A stretch of 64,000 nucleotides of DNA from Symbiodinium natans (GCA_905221605.1 CAJNDS010000416.1:64001-128000), one strand, 5' to 3'. Numbered from the stretch's first letter, positions 1 to 12,300 are shown. Translations and numbers: made by a program. Notes: generated by a model not told the origin, from the letters alone.

Positions 1-77
1 GGCAAAGAGATACTGCAGGATAGTCAGAGGACTTCACTGGACTGCCAGAGACCCAAGCAACTCTGAGGTTGTAGCAC

Positions 78-227
78 GACGTCGCATGAGTGCAACAATG
101 TCCTAGACACGAATCACACATGAAATCACACATGACCCTGTTGACATCTGTCGATATGATGTTGGCAGGGACGCTCCTCCTCGAGGTCTCGCATCCCAAA
201 GCGGGCGAAGTCAGGAAAGAACGTTAC
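78..227 (-). CDS. TOP2: DNA topoisomerase II, exons 13 and 14 (block 2, runs off window)
   Basis: This continues the topoisomerase II reading frame after a 1.8 kb intron (2034-228, GC donor, AG acceptor). Exon 13 (227 to about 177) reads VTFFPDFARFGMRDLEE, matching the conserved stretch after the ATP lid region in eukaryotic topoisomerase II. Exon 14 (102 to about 78) reads DIVALMRRR, the next conserved stretch. The donor after exon 13 seems to be GA and its exact base is unsure. The transducer and cleavage domains must lie beyond position 1. Both exons are too short to be called as ORFs and rest on homology and phase. Confidence 0.88.
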
Positions 228-637
228 CTGCATCAGCACCGTTTGCAGCATGATGCCTTGGGCTGCCCTGTTCAAGACATGCACTCTGCTCCAGGAGCAA
301 ATGCGGCACAGTTTTGGCGCGTTGCGCGTGCCAACTTCAAGAAAACTCAACAATCTCGAGCTGCTGTTACCAGCAGCAGTTGAAGCATTAAGAACAAACC
401 TCTCTGAATTACAATGCTACTTGATAGTAGCAGCTAGCCGTACAGAGCCGTAGGGCAGCAACGTGTGGAGAGCAGCGAGGGCACCCCTTAAAGCCCCGCA
501 CAAGCTATGAATGCCATTAACTCCTGAATTATGAGATGCATGAAATGCCAGCCATTCAGAACTGGGAGTAGCCTCCGAGAAAGGGGCAAACAACAACGAT
601 CGCGAGCTCCCAGCTGACTAGGGCCTGCTCGGGCACT

Positions 638-1918
638 TTAAAATGTGCGCAGAGGTGTGCCCACGAGACCTTGACTCTCTTCTGGAATCAAGGGAGCCCT
701 TCCCTCCGTGAGACACAAAAACACAGTCAGAGCACCACCTAGCAGGGTAAGGATGAAACCAAGAGCAACCCACAAAGTGTCATACCACTGCATGCTTCCA
801 ACAGCATCCTTCAAAGAGGGCGGCAGTAGCAACGCTACTGCACATAGCTCTTCAGCCCCTAGACTTGCTTGACTTGCTTGAGCTTGGATGCCAGGGCCGG
901 TCCTAACCCAGCACGGCCGGGAAGGGCTGCTTCCCCAACTTTGCGCCACCCCGTTACTCTTTCCTGCATCTGTGTCGATGAGAGCAGAGGCCTCGGGCAC
1001 ACCGTACTCATACGCACATGTAAGTTGCATGCCCATGTCAGATGGCACCGCAACCAGCGCCCACGGATCGTACGTCGCACGCCGCCGTCGGCTGAGCGCC
1101 TCCCCGAGACTTGGAAGTCGACGTTTCGGTGCCAGGCGCCGAAAGGAATGGAAGTCGGCCGTGGCTGAAGTCGCGCAGCTCCTCTTATGCACAGCTCCGG
1201 AAGAATGATGTGTCTGCAGAATCTGCTGGATATGTGCGGGAGTGCACCAGCAGTGCTTTGTTGTCCCAGGTGCAGGATCGACCTGGAACTGAACTCCCAT
1301 CTGGTCTGTGCCACATCGCCACGAGCCACTGGAAGACACCGTGTATCTTTCCAGCTGCTGCGTAGTATATGTCGATCCGTCAAAAAGCTCCGTCGCATAA
1401 GTTATCTGCCCTTTGCAATTGCACATCTCTTGCTCTCTGGCACACCAAAATGTCCCTGGACAGGTTGAAAGCTGTGCACTGGGAAAAACAGGCGGATGCA
1501 CTTGAGGCATAAAGCCTGCTTCAGCTCCGCTAGTGCACACAAGCTGGTCGCCCGCACAACTCACACCTGCCGCAAGAACCTCGCATGTTGTCAGCCTCCA
1601 TGCCTCGCGTTGTCCCCAAAACTTCGCCTGGGCCTTGAGTTTGCTTCTGGAGAAAGACGACCAAAGAGCCAACACGGTAACCAAAGTGCCACCCAGCGTC
1701 AAGCCGATAGCCCGCACTACAGTCAAAGTCATTGCACCACCTTCATGAAGGCAACTGCCAACTCTGCGACAAATTGGCAACTCTTCTACAGAATTTCGAA
1801 GGAGTAGCACAAAAACACAGGATAAAATGTGTGCCTTTTTGTTTTGTTGTTTTTGGAATGAACTCTTCGTAGTTTCTGCACACCTACCGCTGAATAAGAG
1901 CCACAAGCCAGAACACAC
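638..1918 (-). CDS. Cys-rich two-pass membrane protein nested in a TOP2 intron
   Basis: An uninterrupted frame of 426 codons. The likely start is the Met at 1732 (364 aa), because the preceding 62 residues look like 5' leader while the residues from 1732 (MTLTVVRAIGLTLGG) form a membrane segment. A second hydrophobic helix (about YDTLWVALGFILTLLGGALT) lies near the C-terminus, with a short tail after it. Between them is a Cys-rich segment with CNCKGQITY, later WRCG, and DPAPGTTKHCWC. From memory this pattern of paired cysteines around DPxPGxxKxCxC occurs in uncharacterised algal membrane proteins. Function unknown. The ORF sits wholly inside topoisomerase II intron 12 on the same strand. Being intron-free among intron-rich neighbours, it may derive from a retroposed cDNA, or it may be one exon of a larger gene. 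Confidence 0.6.
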   Translation of the reverse strand: MCSGLWLLFSGRCAETTKSSFQKQQNKKAHILSCVFVLLLRNSVEELPICRRVGSCLHEGGAMTLTVVRAIGLTLGGTLVTVLALWSSFSRSKLKAQAKFWGQREAWRLTTCEVLAAGVSCAGDQLVCTSGAEAGFMPQVHPPVFPSAQLSTCPGTFWCAREQEMCNCKGQITYATELFDGSTYTTQQLERYTVSSSGSWRCGTDQMGVQFQVDPAPGTTKHCWCTPAHIQQILQTHHSSGAVHKRSCATSATADFHSFRRLAPKRRLPSLGEALSRRRRATYDPWALVAVPSDMGMQLTCAYEYGVPEASALIDTDAGKSNGVAQSWGSSPSRPCWVRTGPGIQAQASQASLGAEELCAVALLLPPSLKDAVGSMQWYDTLWVALGFILTLLGGALTVFLCLTEGRAPLIPEESQGLVGTPLRTF

Positions 1919-2034
1919 ATGCTTGTCGAGAATGGCTGCAATCGAGACGCAAATATCAGTACATCAAGCAAGGTCAATCATCCCTTTGCAGGTCCCCACT
2001 TCAACAAGTCAATGCCGAAGAACAACAAGCAGGC

Positions 2035-4029
2035 CTGTGTGAAGTCCTCAGACTTGTTCTGGACAATGACCGGCTTGTGACAAACGGTCATGTTCTTCTC
2101 CCAAACCTTGTTCTGAAAACTTAAGCTGCAAAAACATTCTTCAAATAATGCTCCAAAGCATACTGAGAGCGAAACTTGCTTGTACTTTTTGCCGCTCCTT
2201 CCCACTTTCCACTTTGACAGCCAGTCAAGTAGGGTTGGCATGCACAAAGCTGTCTGCATGAAAAAAAGGCAGCTGAAACCTTGAGTCTGCAGTCTCAAGG
2301 ATGAACTTGGACGAGAAAATGTTGGTCAACTTGGCCCCATAACCTGCACCCGCAAACAAGCCTCATTTTGCGCATGTGTAACGTGTGGGAGCAGTGGCGG
2401 GTCGTAGCAATGATCTGACATGTGGCATCGTATTGGGCCTATTTGAGGAAGGACATCAAAAGAAGCTGGAGATAACTAAAGACATCCAACTGCCACACAT
2501 GCAGGCTGCACCGTTTCGTCCACCAACAACTTTCTTCTCGGTGTCGTCGTAATTGTCACTCGTGAGAAGGTGACCTCGTCAAGCTGCGATGCTGGTTTGG
2601 TGGGTTTGAACACGACCGGACCAAACAACTAAAGTGCGCGCTGGCAAGCGCCCTTGGATGTAATAAGAAACAATTGGTATCCTGAGGACTGCACCAAAAA
2701 CTAGCTCGGGAACATAGCACTTGTGCTCCCGGTGCATCTGGCAGCCGCTTGGAGAAATAAACAGGCTCCGCAAGTCTTGGAAACTGCATGCAACTGCAGT
2801 GTTCCAGATAGCCTGAACTGGCAGCCCAGCACCATTGTTCCAAACGCTCAAGGAGCCCTCCTTGCGCTTGACCTTCTCAACGACTTGCAAACGACGAAGA
2901 ACAAAGAACCACAGCTAGTCCAACAGACACCTCGACACGGATGGTGTTTTGCGTCGGGTCTCGGATCAGATTGTCTGCAGCATTCACCTGCAAAGCATCG
3001 GCAGCACTGCTACTGAAACCTCCAGATGCTGACCATTCTTCTATTGTCAAGGCAGTAAACATTGCAGCAGTCACCAGGATCTCGTCGAAAATCTTGTACA
3101 AAGCAGGCACATACCTCAAAGAAAGAGCTGGGAACCTTTACAGCACACTCTAAACTCAGAGACTACTCAGAGATAAACAGGATGTCACAACAACAGGCAT
3201 GCACAACAGCTGAACTCGAATGTGAACCGGTGCACAAGCAATGCTAAACTCCAGAGTGGACCCTAAAGCCAGGGCTAGGGGTACTGTCACCTGGCGACAT
3301 GCCGCAAAAACCTCTGAGAAGGAGGCTTACCTTGCACATGTCTGAGGTTATCAGAACGCACAACACTGAGTGTACGACTCGAGGCTTCTCTTTGTCATCC
3401 TCTGGCTGGAATCCGTGGAATCCTTGATGCTCCATGTGAGGAATGCTTTTGTTTATTTGTTTTTCATGCACATGACACTCTCGTTTCCTCGATTGCCGGT
3501 CCCGAAGACTTCGGGAGCTGGCCACATGAATTGATATGAACTGCCATGAATCGCCCCACATATTCACTACAGCCAGAACGAGTTGTGATGAGTTCTGTGT
3601 ATATTTGGTTTTGTTGCTTACGAGTGTTTAGAACTGTTTTCATCTACGGCATGTACAGCTTATTTCCGGCTTCTAAGGAGAAAGCCTGATGGTCACAGTG
3701 TCAAGATACTGCAATAATTGCTAGGCACCTGGCATCCAGCACCCAGTGCTCCTGTGTCTGTCGCTCGATAGATCCAACCTCGCGTCTGCGACCAGTCGCT
3801 CCCATTCAGCCGATGCCAGGCTTACATGCTTTTTCCTGAGGCCCACACATAGGAGTCCGGCCGGAGAAGGATGTGCCTCTCGAAACTTCGAACTTCGAGC
3901 CCAGGCCCAGTTCTTTGAAGCTGAAACTTAAACTCCAAAGAAGCTGGGCCAGCAGCTCCAACTGGCTCTTCTTCTGGTAGGTCTCTTCCACCGTTTTCCT
4001 AAGAGGTCGCTCACCATCGTGAGAATCGG
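2035..4029 (-). CDS. TOP2: DNA topoisomerase II, ATPase-domain exons (block 1, 12 exons)
   Basis: Type IIA topoisomerase: ATP-driven passage of one duplex through another, in the nucleus. Twelve minus-strand exons splice in consistent phase: 4029-3957, 3876-3849, 3778-3729, 3399-3379, 3114-3075, 2987-2931, 2884-2813, 2737-2695, 2574-2512, 2343-2280, 2197-2176, 2112-2035 (edges good to a few bases). They spell family hallmarks in order: EETYQKKSQLE, HILLRPDSY, VGSIERQTQEHWVLDA, YVPALYKIFDEIL, VNAADN, WNNGAGLPV (GHKL ATP site), YVPELVFG, LLTSDNYDDTEKKVVGGRNG, YGAKLTNIFSSKF, KKYKQ and VWEKNMTVCHKP. Donors are mostly GT, some GC; acceptors are AG. Exons of 21 and 22 nt occur. The true N-terminus lies upstream of 4029 and was not found. 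The gene continues at 227-78. Confidence 0.94.
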
Positions 4030-5080
4030 CTGCGATAAACTAAATCGGGTGCCTTACTTTACGGCTCGGCATTGTCTGGAGACAAGCATCTTGATTCGTG
4101 TAGAACTAGCTTGCATGTGACTTCGCACTGACGTGTAGATGCCTCAATGGTAGCACTGCCTAAGAGGCAGACGCCTTGCGAGGATCACTCAGACCTGGGA
4201 TTGCTAAATCTGCCTCATGTCTTTCAATCGAGCATGGTCTTGAAACCTAGCGCCGATCCAACGGTTCCGAGAGGTCCCTGCTCTGCTTGGCCTTTGGACA
4301 AACATTGCCGGGAAGGTTCTCCTTGTCCACCTGCGTCACATACTGTCGCATACTCCAGATGCGAAAAGGAACACTGTTCGAGGATATCGGGGGACGTACC
4401 AATGCATATAACGTGTGCCACTTAGAATGGCTGGGCACCCGAACATGGATGGTATTGGCATCCTTTCTTCGCATCCCGCTTTCAGGGTTCCAAGAAATCA
4501 AGTGCGCCACCAACCCCCTTTCGAGTGCTCCCTCCCTGCCAGTGGGCGGTAAAAAGGTTGGGTTGGGACGATGCACCAAACCTGTGTGTGTGCGTGCGGC
4601 GTACGTGCGTGTGCGCGCTTCTGTGGGAAGTCGATCGTCAGTGCAATGCTGAGAACATGTTACCTTTGACACATGGAAAATGCAAGAGCGATCAAAAAGC
4701 GTGGGGCACTTCTGTCGTACGACATGCGAAGGAAGACGTGGACATGCGCGGATAGCCAAGCCATGGTTTCAATTTAGGCTGCGCATTGTGCACAGTCGTT
4801 CCTCGGACTTCCTCGAACAAACAAGTTAATGGCCAAATACAAATCCACAACCTGGAGAATGGAGTTTTCGAAGATCGCGTTGCGTTACTGAGCATCTTTT
4901 GACAACAGTTCATGAGCAGTAATTAGTGAGAGCAATGAGAACAATGAGAACAGTGCTTGAAGATTACCTCAAGTTACCTCGCAGAAATATTCGCCAAGGC
5001 CCTTGAAAGCACGTGGTGCAGAACTGGCGGGGGGTCTCTGGGGACGCAGGTTGCTAAGGAGAGCCCCTTGTGGGTCCACA
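4030..5080. other. No recognisable gene; upstream of the found TOP2 exons
   Basis: This stretch should hold the topoisomerase II N-terminal exon(s), promoter or intron, but I could not identify them. Several overlapping minus-strand frames are open around 4247-4759 without recognisable content. Confidence 0.4.
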
Positions 5081-5083
5081 GGC

Positions 5084-5098
5084 ACACAAACACACAAA

Positions 5099-5143
<45 letters not shown>

Positions 5144-5204
5144 CCACACCCACCAACCCACCCACCCACCCACCCACGCACACGCACACGCACACGCACA
5201 TGCA
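5084..5204 (+). repeat. CA microsatellite with CCCA and CACACG tail
   Basis: About 30 CA units, interrupted early, pass into CCCA repeats (5155-5175) and then CACACG repeats (5176-5202). Open frames across it on both strands are only Thr/His or Val/Cys dipeptide runs and are not genes. Confidence 0.97.
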
Positions 5205-6929
5205 AATGGATGCATGCACAGAATCTCACGTTACTGTCAAAATCATCTGTCGCATTTGATTGTACCACAATGCAACCAAGGGCACACAAAGGATTAACCG
5301 ATTGCAGCACTCTTTAGCATCATCCCAACAAACCATCATGACCATCCTTAGCTTACCCGCACCCCATGCTAAACCTCCATTGACCCTTGGGAAATTGAGC
5401 TCCCCCACTGCATCCGGAAGTCTTCTCCGCTTCACCGCGGCCATGAAGGCAGACCCTGCCGTAGCAATCCAGCAATTCACGGCAAAGCAAGCACTTTGTG
5501 CGCACAGCAAGCTGCGAAACCTCTCCAGACTTTCCCTTGTTCGCAGTCGGTCGAAGTACGTGACTGAACACCGCTGTAAAGCCGAAACGGCTGCACGCTG
5601 AACAATGCAACAAAGCAAATGGACCGAATGAGCTTCCGGTCAGCCTGCCTGAAACAGCCTGCCCCCCTGCAAGCTCCCTTATGGCCCGTGATGCATACTG
5701 CATTGACAGCCACATGCAACTGCGAGCTGCTGACTGAATGGCAAGCCTCCAGCTCGCTCAATCTGCTGCTGCAGAAGCACTGTGGCAGGACGGGCCCTAA
5801 GCCTATAATCTATATGGTCATCAACACCCTTGAATTCCAGCTTCGACAGGACAAGTGCTCCGGTCAAGGAAACCCACTGTGTCCACAACAGGGCTGTACA
5901 AGTGCACTGTATGTGCGACATGAATTGCCCTGTATGGCAGTCATGCCTCATGCATGCAGCTGTGGTGAGCTTGAGGTCATGCTATACAAAGTGCTGTGGT
6001 TTCAAGCCACGAAAATGCACCTGCTGAAGGTGGATCAAAAGTCAGGCTGCAGTCTTGGCAGCGAGAAGAACCCTGCACCAGCTAACCACGCTGAAACCTG
6101 ATTTGAATGCCAAAAATGAAGATCGAAGCCATCAGGCAGCAAGAATTGGGGACTCGGCTGGCAGTACAGTTGTCGTCTTGTGCCGGCGCTGGTCCCTCCC
6201 CATTGACTTGTACTCATCTTCCTCCTCCTCTAGCTCCAGAAACGTACGCCGAACCAGCACTCTGTGTTGTGTTGTCCGTGACTTGCCATGAGTCAAGCGC
6301 TCTCTCCTCAGATGTAGGACCGCCTACATGTATGGAAGCACTGAAACTGAGGGAAAGCTGCGAAACAAAGAGTATCCAGCACTTGTCACCCACTGTACAG
6401 CCGCCACTGGCAGAAAACTGTCAGCAAACAGATGCAAAACGTGAATAGGCCCCGTGCTCTTATCACTGGACCCTCGCAGTGACCAAGCAGAAACCTGTAA
6501 ACTGTTTGCCGAGACTCAGAAGCGTCAATGAGGAATCTGGACTGAATCGTGGTTCTACGCCCTCATGCATGCTTGGGGCGGTGGACCCGCCATTTGCACG
6601 TCGGTAGGCCTCATAGAGTCATAGAAACCGGTTCATGACTGCTCGGACGATTGCCCCAAAGTCCAGAATGCAAACGCGTGAGGTTGGATGGGAACGAAAG
6701 AAAAAGAACAGCTCCGTGCAACTGCAAGTCAGGTTGCAGTTTTCTGCAAGAGGAAGACTTCAGTGAATCGTGTCCTCAAGGTGCTCTTGCAATGATTGGT
6801 TCCATGATTGGTTCCAATAGTTCCAGTTGTCTTCACGCAACAGCGCTCGAACATACTATAATATACTACATTGAACCCAGCAGGCGCGCAGGCGCCTCAG
6901 TGCCATCCATTGCTCCCGCCTCACCACGC
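5205..6929. other. Intergenic or intronic DNA with possible unplaced minus-strand exons
   Basis: Two minus-strand stretches read like exons: about 5480-5360 (contains MAAVKRRRLPDAVGELNF) and about 5870-5720 (contains FKGVDDHIDYRLRARP). They match nothing I recognise and splice edges are uncertain. They could be N-terminal exons of topoisomerase II or the last exons of the next gene. Confidence 0.25.
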
Positions 6930-8559
6930 ACTGATAGGGCATGAGAGTACGTCCGTCCATGGAGTTGAACACGTCGATACTCTCCCCAACATTGGACAGG
7001 AGGACTGTTATGTACCTTTCCCAGCTTGAAAACGGCTGGAAATTGCTGGAGGCACTGCGACTTGCAAGATCCGCAGAGTAATGCCCCTTCTTGTTCACAA
7101 GTTGCTCAGACAGGTAGAACTTTGAGCTGCCAACAGACTCGGGACTGAAACCTGGGTCGGGCGAACGGACATGATGACCGTTGATCTGAGCCGTCCACCG
7201 AAAATGTTGGATTTTTTGTCGAGGCACGTATCCAGCGATCCAGGCCAAGTTTCTCTCCTGGCACTGAGACGAAGCACACTCCAAAGCCAGAGCACTCGCA
7301 AGCCGAAATCACACACTTCAGTGTCCAACTGCGAAGAGCCAAAGCAAGGAAGAACGTTTCACGGGCGATGCAAGGGACTTGGAAAAAATGTCTGTGACAA
7401 TTTGTTTGACCCATGGTCCAGCAACAATGGTGGTCGTCGGAGACTCGTCTGTGACCAAAGGGACCAGAGGCAAGCCACGCTTGCAACTCTGGATTGTCAA
7501 AACCTTGGAGCGAAATCACCCTGGTCAGCTCGCACCATCGAGATGGGCGTGACATGCATGAAGATGTCCAAAGATGTCTGCGCGCCCTAGACCCGACCAT
7601 AGACACAACTGACACAAAACTGACCGGTGAAAAATCGGGCCAGATGCCACATAAAAAGACTCATCCATCTCGCGCATTGTAGCAATGCTCGGACCTTGGT
7701 GATGCAGTTGCAAAAACACCTTATCCTACCGCGCACTGTATGTTTTCAATAAGACTCAGTCCAAGACCATTTAGAAGTCGGTCGGCAACTCTCTGTGCTG
7801 ACTCCAACACAAGACTGAAGTGAATTGCCGCCCAGTCATCGAACCTCGGCGTCACTTCTGAGAGGCCTTCGGCGGCAGCTCTGACATGTCTAAAGCTTAA
7901 AAATATCTGAGCCGCTTGTCAGTGGGAACATTGAAAGCGCCAATCACATCAAACCTGCCGTTCTCAGCGCATGGATGACATACCAGAAGCCCAGCACGTC
8001 CAACTCCATCCTGATACAACGAGAAGGAACCTTATCAAAACAGGCAATCAGAATGTTGGGACAGCGTCCGCAAGAAGCTAGATTGGAGACCGAAATTCAA
8101 AAAACACAAAGAAAATCAATGAAGACAAGTTGCTGTCACCAACATGAGGAAAATCTCGACGGAGGTTCTGGAAAGTGGGGGCTGACGCGCGCTGCGTCAG
8201 CGCGTAAGAACTCTTGCCAAATGGTGCTTCTAGATCAGCAAAGAGGAGACCTGCTCTACACTGAAAACACACAGGATGCAATCATGCCAGGTACATGGGA
8301 CAGCTTAGATCACAAACCCGACAATCAAATATTCAAGCCAAGAGACTGCCCAGCCGAAGCAAACCCCAAGAAGAGAACTGCTGCACGGTGCACGTGCCAG
8401 GCTCATGCAGTTCCAGCAAATCGGGTATGAAGCCGCCCTGAGTTCATGCAAAGGCCAACGCTTTGAATTATCCACTTCCATAGAACCCGACGCATCCCCA
8501 CACGAGTCGAAAACCACTTTGAGAATTGCGCCGTCCCCATCTTCTTCGCATGAATCACC
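6930..8559 (-). CDS. Unidentified intron-rich gene (about nine exons)
   Basis: A chain of minus-strand exons, each open and edged by AG acceptors and GT or GC donors: about 8559-8403 (EEDGDGAILKVVFDS), 8260-8207 (GLLFADLEAPFGK), 7893-7735 (EGLSEVTPRFDDWAAIHFS, then LLNGLGLSLIENIQ), 7695-7624 (MREMDESFYVASGPIF), 7580-7510 (SLDIFMHVTPISMVRADQG), 7502-7370 (LPLVPLVTDESPTTTIVAG), 7262-7170 (RNLAWIAGYVPRQKI), 7150-7080 (SSKFYLSEQLVNKKGHY), 7026-6930 (YITVLLSNVGESIDVF). The composition is protein-like and switches frame at each intron, as in the neighbouring topoisomerase gene. I do not recognise the family. More exons probably lie on either side. The strand matches topoisomerase II, as in unidirectional dinoflagellate gene clusters. 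Confidence 0.55.
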
Positions 8560-9261
8560 CTGCACGCACAGCAACTTGAAAATTCACACAACTCGTTGCA
8601 GCTCGGCAAATCCAAGCCTGATTTCAGGTCGCACCAAAACCTTGCAGCATGCACGCCCCTTGTCAGTGACAAGGGGCGTGGCTTGTCACTGTAGCAAAAA
8701 GATCACAAAAAGGCCCTGTTTGTTGCGGAAACAAACACTTAGATTTCTCGGCCAACACTCTCGCTAGTGTTCCGATGGACACCATTCACTGCTATGCTCG
8801 ACAAGGAACGTGGCTTTTTACCACAGGCGGATTGTGCACAACAACGCTGTTCAGCACGAACTTCACCAAATGGCCACCCCACGGACATTGGCAATGAAAT
8901 ATGGCGGCTTTGGCGGAATGCCTGCTGCGAACATTGAAAACGTATCAACCGAACGTTGAAATAACTTGGACAAGTCGTTGGCCAATTATGCGGCCAATAG
9001 TTGCCGATGGGGCACTCTTCGACGTCGACTTCCTCCCAGCCGTCATCCAACAACAAGTGCGGCGTAAAGTCGAACCATTCCTGAATGCAGTACTGAATTT
9101 AAATTATCACAAGCTGCTTGGCAGCATCACTACACCATGACGCAACGCTTCGCTGAAACTGAAAGTCGCAACGGATCTTGGCAGTCCTGAACATTTCGCG
9201 GTTCCATCACCATTGCGGCACTCGCCTTTTTGAGGTTCCTTTTGTCTCACCGAGCATGAAA
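8560..9261. other. Ambiguous coding stretch near 8.9-9.1 kb
   Basis: Between 8990 and 9100 both strands read as plausible protein: minus HLLLDDGWEEVDVEECPIG, plus ADGALFDVDFLPAVIQQQ. At most one is real. The minus strand agrees with the adjacent gene. No family recognised. Confidence 0.25.
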
Positions 9262-9333
9262 CAGTATTACTTGCTCTGTGAGAAAGAGTGCATGAAACTT
9301 TAAACAATATTACTTGCTCTGTGAGAAAGAGTG
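9262..9333 (+). repeat. Short tandem duplication (unit about 45 bp)
   Basis: The phrase TATTACTTGCTCTGTGAGAA occurs twice, starting near 9263 and 9308, with a short AT-rich spacer. It looks like a local slippage duplication. Confidence 0.8.
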
Positions 9334-9340
9334 TACCAGC

Positions 9341-12300
9341 AAGGATCCCCACATGCAATCAGAGCAACTATGACCGGCTCCAGTTGGGGCTGCGAGCCAG
9401 CATTCATGATGTTTTTGTCCAGTAGTCACACAATGTCATCGCAGCGGATACTCTCATGCAACTCTTCTGCTAACGACGCTCTGTGATGTTTGGGAGGGAA
9501 CTTTGCCCAAACCCTCGCAGTGGCCACTGTCGCGCGAATCCTACCGAGGATTTTTGGACATTTTTGGGGATCTTCCAACACATGTCAGGTCCGATTCCGA
9601 TGTAGGCACCTGTAGCCAGTTCCAAAATAACAACTTTCCCAAAAAAGGGCCGATTTGTACCCCCAAAGTGAAGTCAGCCATTGGTGCCCTTGCTTATGCT
9701 GGGGCCTTTTGGGAGCGTTCTTTTGGGACACTTGTGGAGCCTCCTGCCTGGGCCTTTTGTTGCCTTTTGGGTGCTACAACCTGGTTTCGGTTAAGGGGTG
9801 ATCACATTAAACTCAAATCCACTATTTAGATTGAGACGTGGGTGGGCGGGTCGGGCGAGAACGTTGCGCACTGGCACAAAACACACGCCTGCGTGGCGCG
9901 GAGGTCTGGCTCTCCTTGTTTTTCTTAGGAAAAGAAACCACGGGTTCCGGGGTTTTGGCGCTTGCTCATGTGACTGACGTGAAGGGTGACCCAGGCGTTG
10001 GCGTGGGAGCACGCGAACTATTTCTAAGCATCCAAACTCGGGAAACTCGCAAACTCATAGCTGTCACGAGTTCGAGAAGCGAAATGCTTGAACTTTCTAA
10101 CTTTCGAATTTTGTACAATCTTTGCAACTTTCGAACTCGAAAGCCTTTGCACTCTCAAATCAAGCACGTCGCTCGTGATGCCCTTCCCATCCCTTCCCCC
10201 CAAAAGTTTTCAATATTGACCCCCCCCCTGTGCAAAATCTCGAAAATATCAGTCAGCTACAATGCAACCTGATGGGTTTGACCGATCCCCCATTACGCTC
10301 GCTTTTGCGATAATATTCTTTTGCGCAAATCTTGATCTCTTCTCATCCCTTCTGCTAGTTTATTATCATTACTAATATTGATGTGTTTTTAAAGCTCCTG
10401 CTCCTCCCCCCTACTCCTGTGCTTCTGGCACTGCTTTCTTTCGGGTGCCATCCTGGCCGAACTACGGTTGGCCATCAAATGGCCACCTTCACTAGCCGCA
10501 AGTTCTGCCCATTTTGGGCCAAGGGATGTTTTTGTAACCCTGTGCGAACTGCAACTAGGCTCCAGGCGACCGGGGGAGGCCCGACGGGAACGCTTCCGGA
10601 AACATGCCTGAGCTTGTGCTTGGATGCAAGTGGCGAGGTCCCAAGCGTGGGAGCTGGGCAACTCGTGGTGGTCGGAGTCCGCGAGATGTTTTCCTGCCCG
10701 CTGAGCAGCTTGGCAGTGCCACCATGGGGCCAAACAAGCTTGAATTGGGAACCGAGTTGGCAAAGACCTCACCGGCACCAGGGGGGCCACATAGTCCACA
10801 ATGCCAAACGAGCAGAGCCTAACATGCAGCGGCGCTCGGGACTGCTGCGAGAGGGTCATGGAAAACGTCGGCTCGCTGCAAAGATTTACATTGCCGCCTC
10901 CACATCGGGGGTCCAAGCCCACGATGCCAAAGACGTGCAAGCCACACGCACTCAACTCATGGCCACGGTCAATGCAACTGCGGCGCCCATGCTCTGGCCA
11001 CACAGGATCATGCCCTGCGCATCCATCTGGTGGATAGCAACGCGGAGCGATGCGCAAGGGAAGCCAGTGAGCAGGACCTCCTCCATCAGCTGCAGTATTC
11101 GGGTTTCGCCCATCATCAGGCTTCTACACTCTGAACACGGCACCGCCACCAGGAATGCGCACAGCACCTGTGAAGACGAGTATGGAGCTTTCGAGAGGCG
11201 TCCTGTGAATGTCGGCCAAAGATACAACTAAGGCTGAGAAACACGCGTCTCCTGCGTGCCTCCCTGCGCTCTGCAGCTGCATTTCAAGCATTCGAGGCTT
11301 GCGACACAAAGTAAAACGACGAAGCGGCACAGTCTATCTACAGCTTTGTTTAGAGTAACGTGGCCTGGACGTCGAAACTCCCTTCAACGAGAACAAAGCA
11401 CGTTCTTTCCGCATCAAGCTGTGCTGTACACGCATGCGGTCAACGACGAATCGAAACACGACTTGGCTGATGAGCGGAGCATCGGGGATGTCGGGGGTCT
11501 GACCAGATGAGCAAAAAGCACCTGCACCGCGAAGCCTGGGTCCCTCCTTAAGAAAACTCTTCGAGGAAGGTTGACGAAGTTGGAAAGCAACTTTCCCTCC
11601 AGTCATCACTGAGAGCTCCGCGCTTCACGGCTTTGTGGCATTTGTGGCTTTATCTCCTCACTAGGGTAGAAGAAAAGAAGCAGGTGGAGCAAGTGTGTTG
11701 GGCCAACTGTAGTTGCAATGAAGCCGCTGATTAGAAGCATGAGCCCTTCTTTTCGAGTCGTGGCCCGGTAGCCCCGAGCCCGGTTAAAGCCGCTGCACTT
11801 CCGAACCGGGCCCTGATGCGAGCATTGTCTCAATATCCTGAGCTGCACAAGCATACTGAACAGGGGTATCGGGCTGCCAAGTACTGCCATGCCTGCTTTC
11901 TTTTTTGTACAACTAAGCGCCGCAATACCCCTCGCCAAGCCATCTTCAACTGGCAGCTTGGCGAGCAAAAAGAAAGCACAACACGAGGGCTCATGGGAAC
12001 AGACCAGCTTTCACGGAAACACGGTCCTTGTCCCAAAAGGTGTCATGGCCGCCCGGGCTGCGAAAAGGGGCACACACTGATTGCTGTTGTTCTCGAAGGC
12101 TTCACGCAGAGCTCCAGGATCAGGCCAAGGTCGTCTGGCGAGCCTTCGGCCACGGAACGCGGACCTTGCTTCGGCCTTGGAAGCCATGACAGGTCAGCCA
12201 TGACCACTGATGTAGCCAGAGCTGAGCAAACAAGTGCGACAGGTGATCTCAGAGCATGTGCTGCATGATCTTCCACAGAATGGGATGCGAAGCACACGGG

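Noticed and set aside
4957-5317. Thr/His- and Val/Cys-repeat ORFs
   Set aside because: Translations of the CA microsatellite.
10952-11227. Minus-strand GMILCGQSMGAAVAL resembling an alpha/beta-hydrolase GxSxG elbow
   Set aside because: Only the short motif fits. No other hydrolase motif is found on either side. Could be an exon but cannot be supported.
10383-11231. 282-codon plus-strand ORF
   Set aside because: No domain, Arg/Pro/Ser-biased, and the minus strand has open frames of similar length. Not convincing as a gene.
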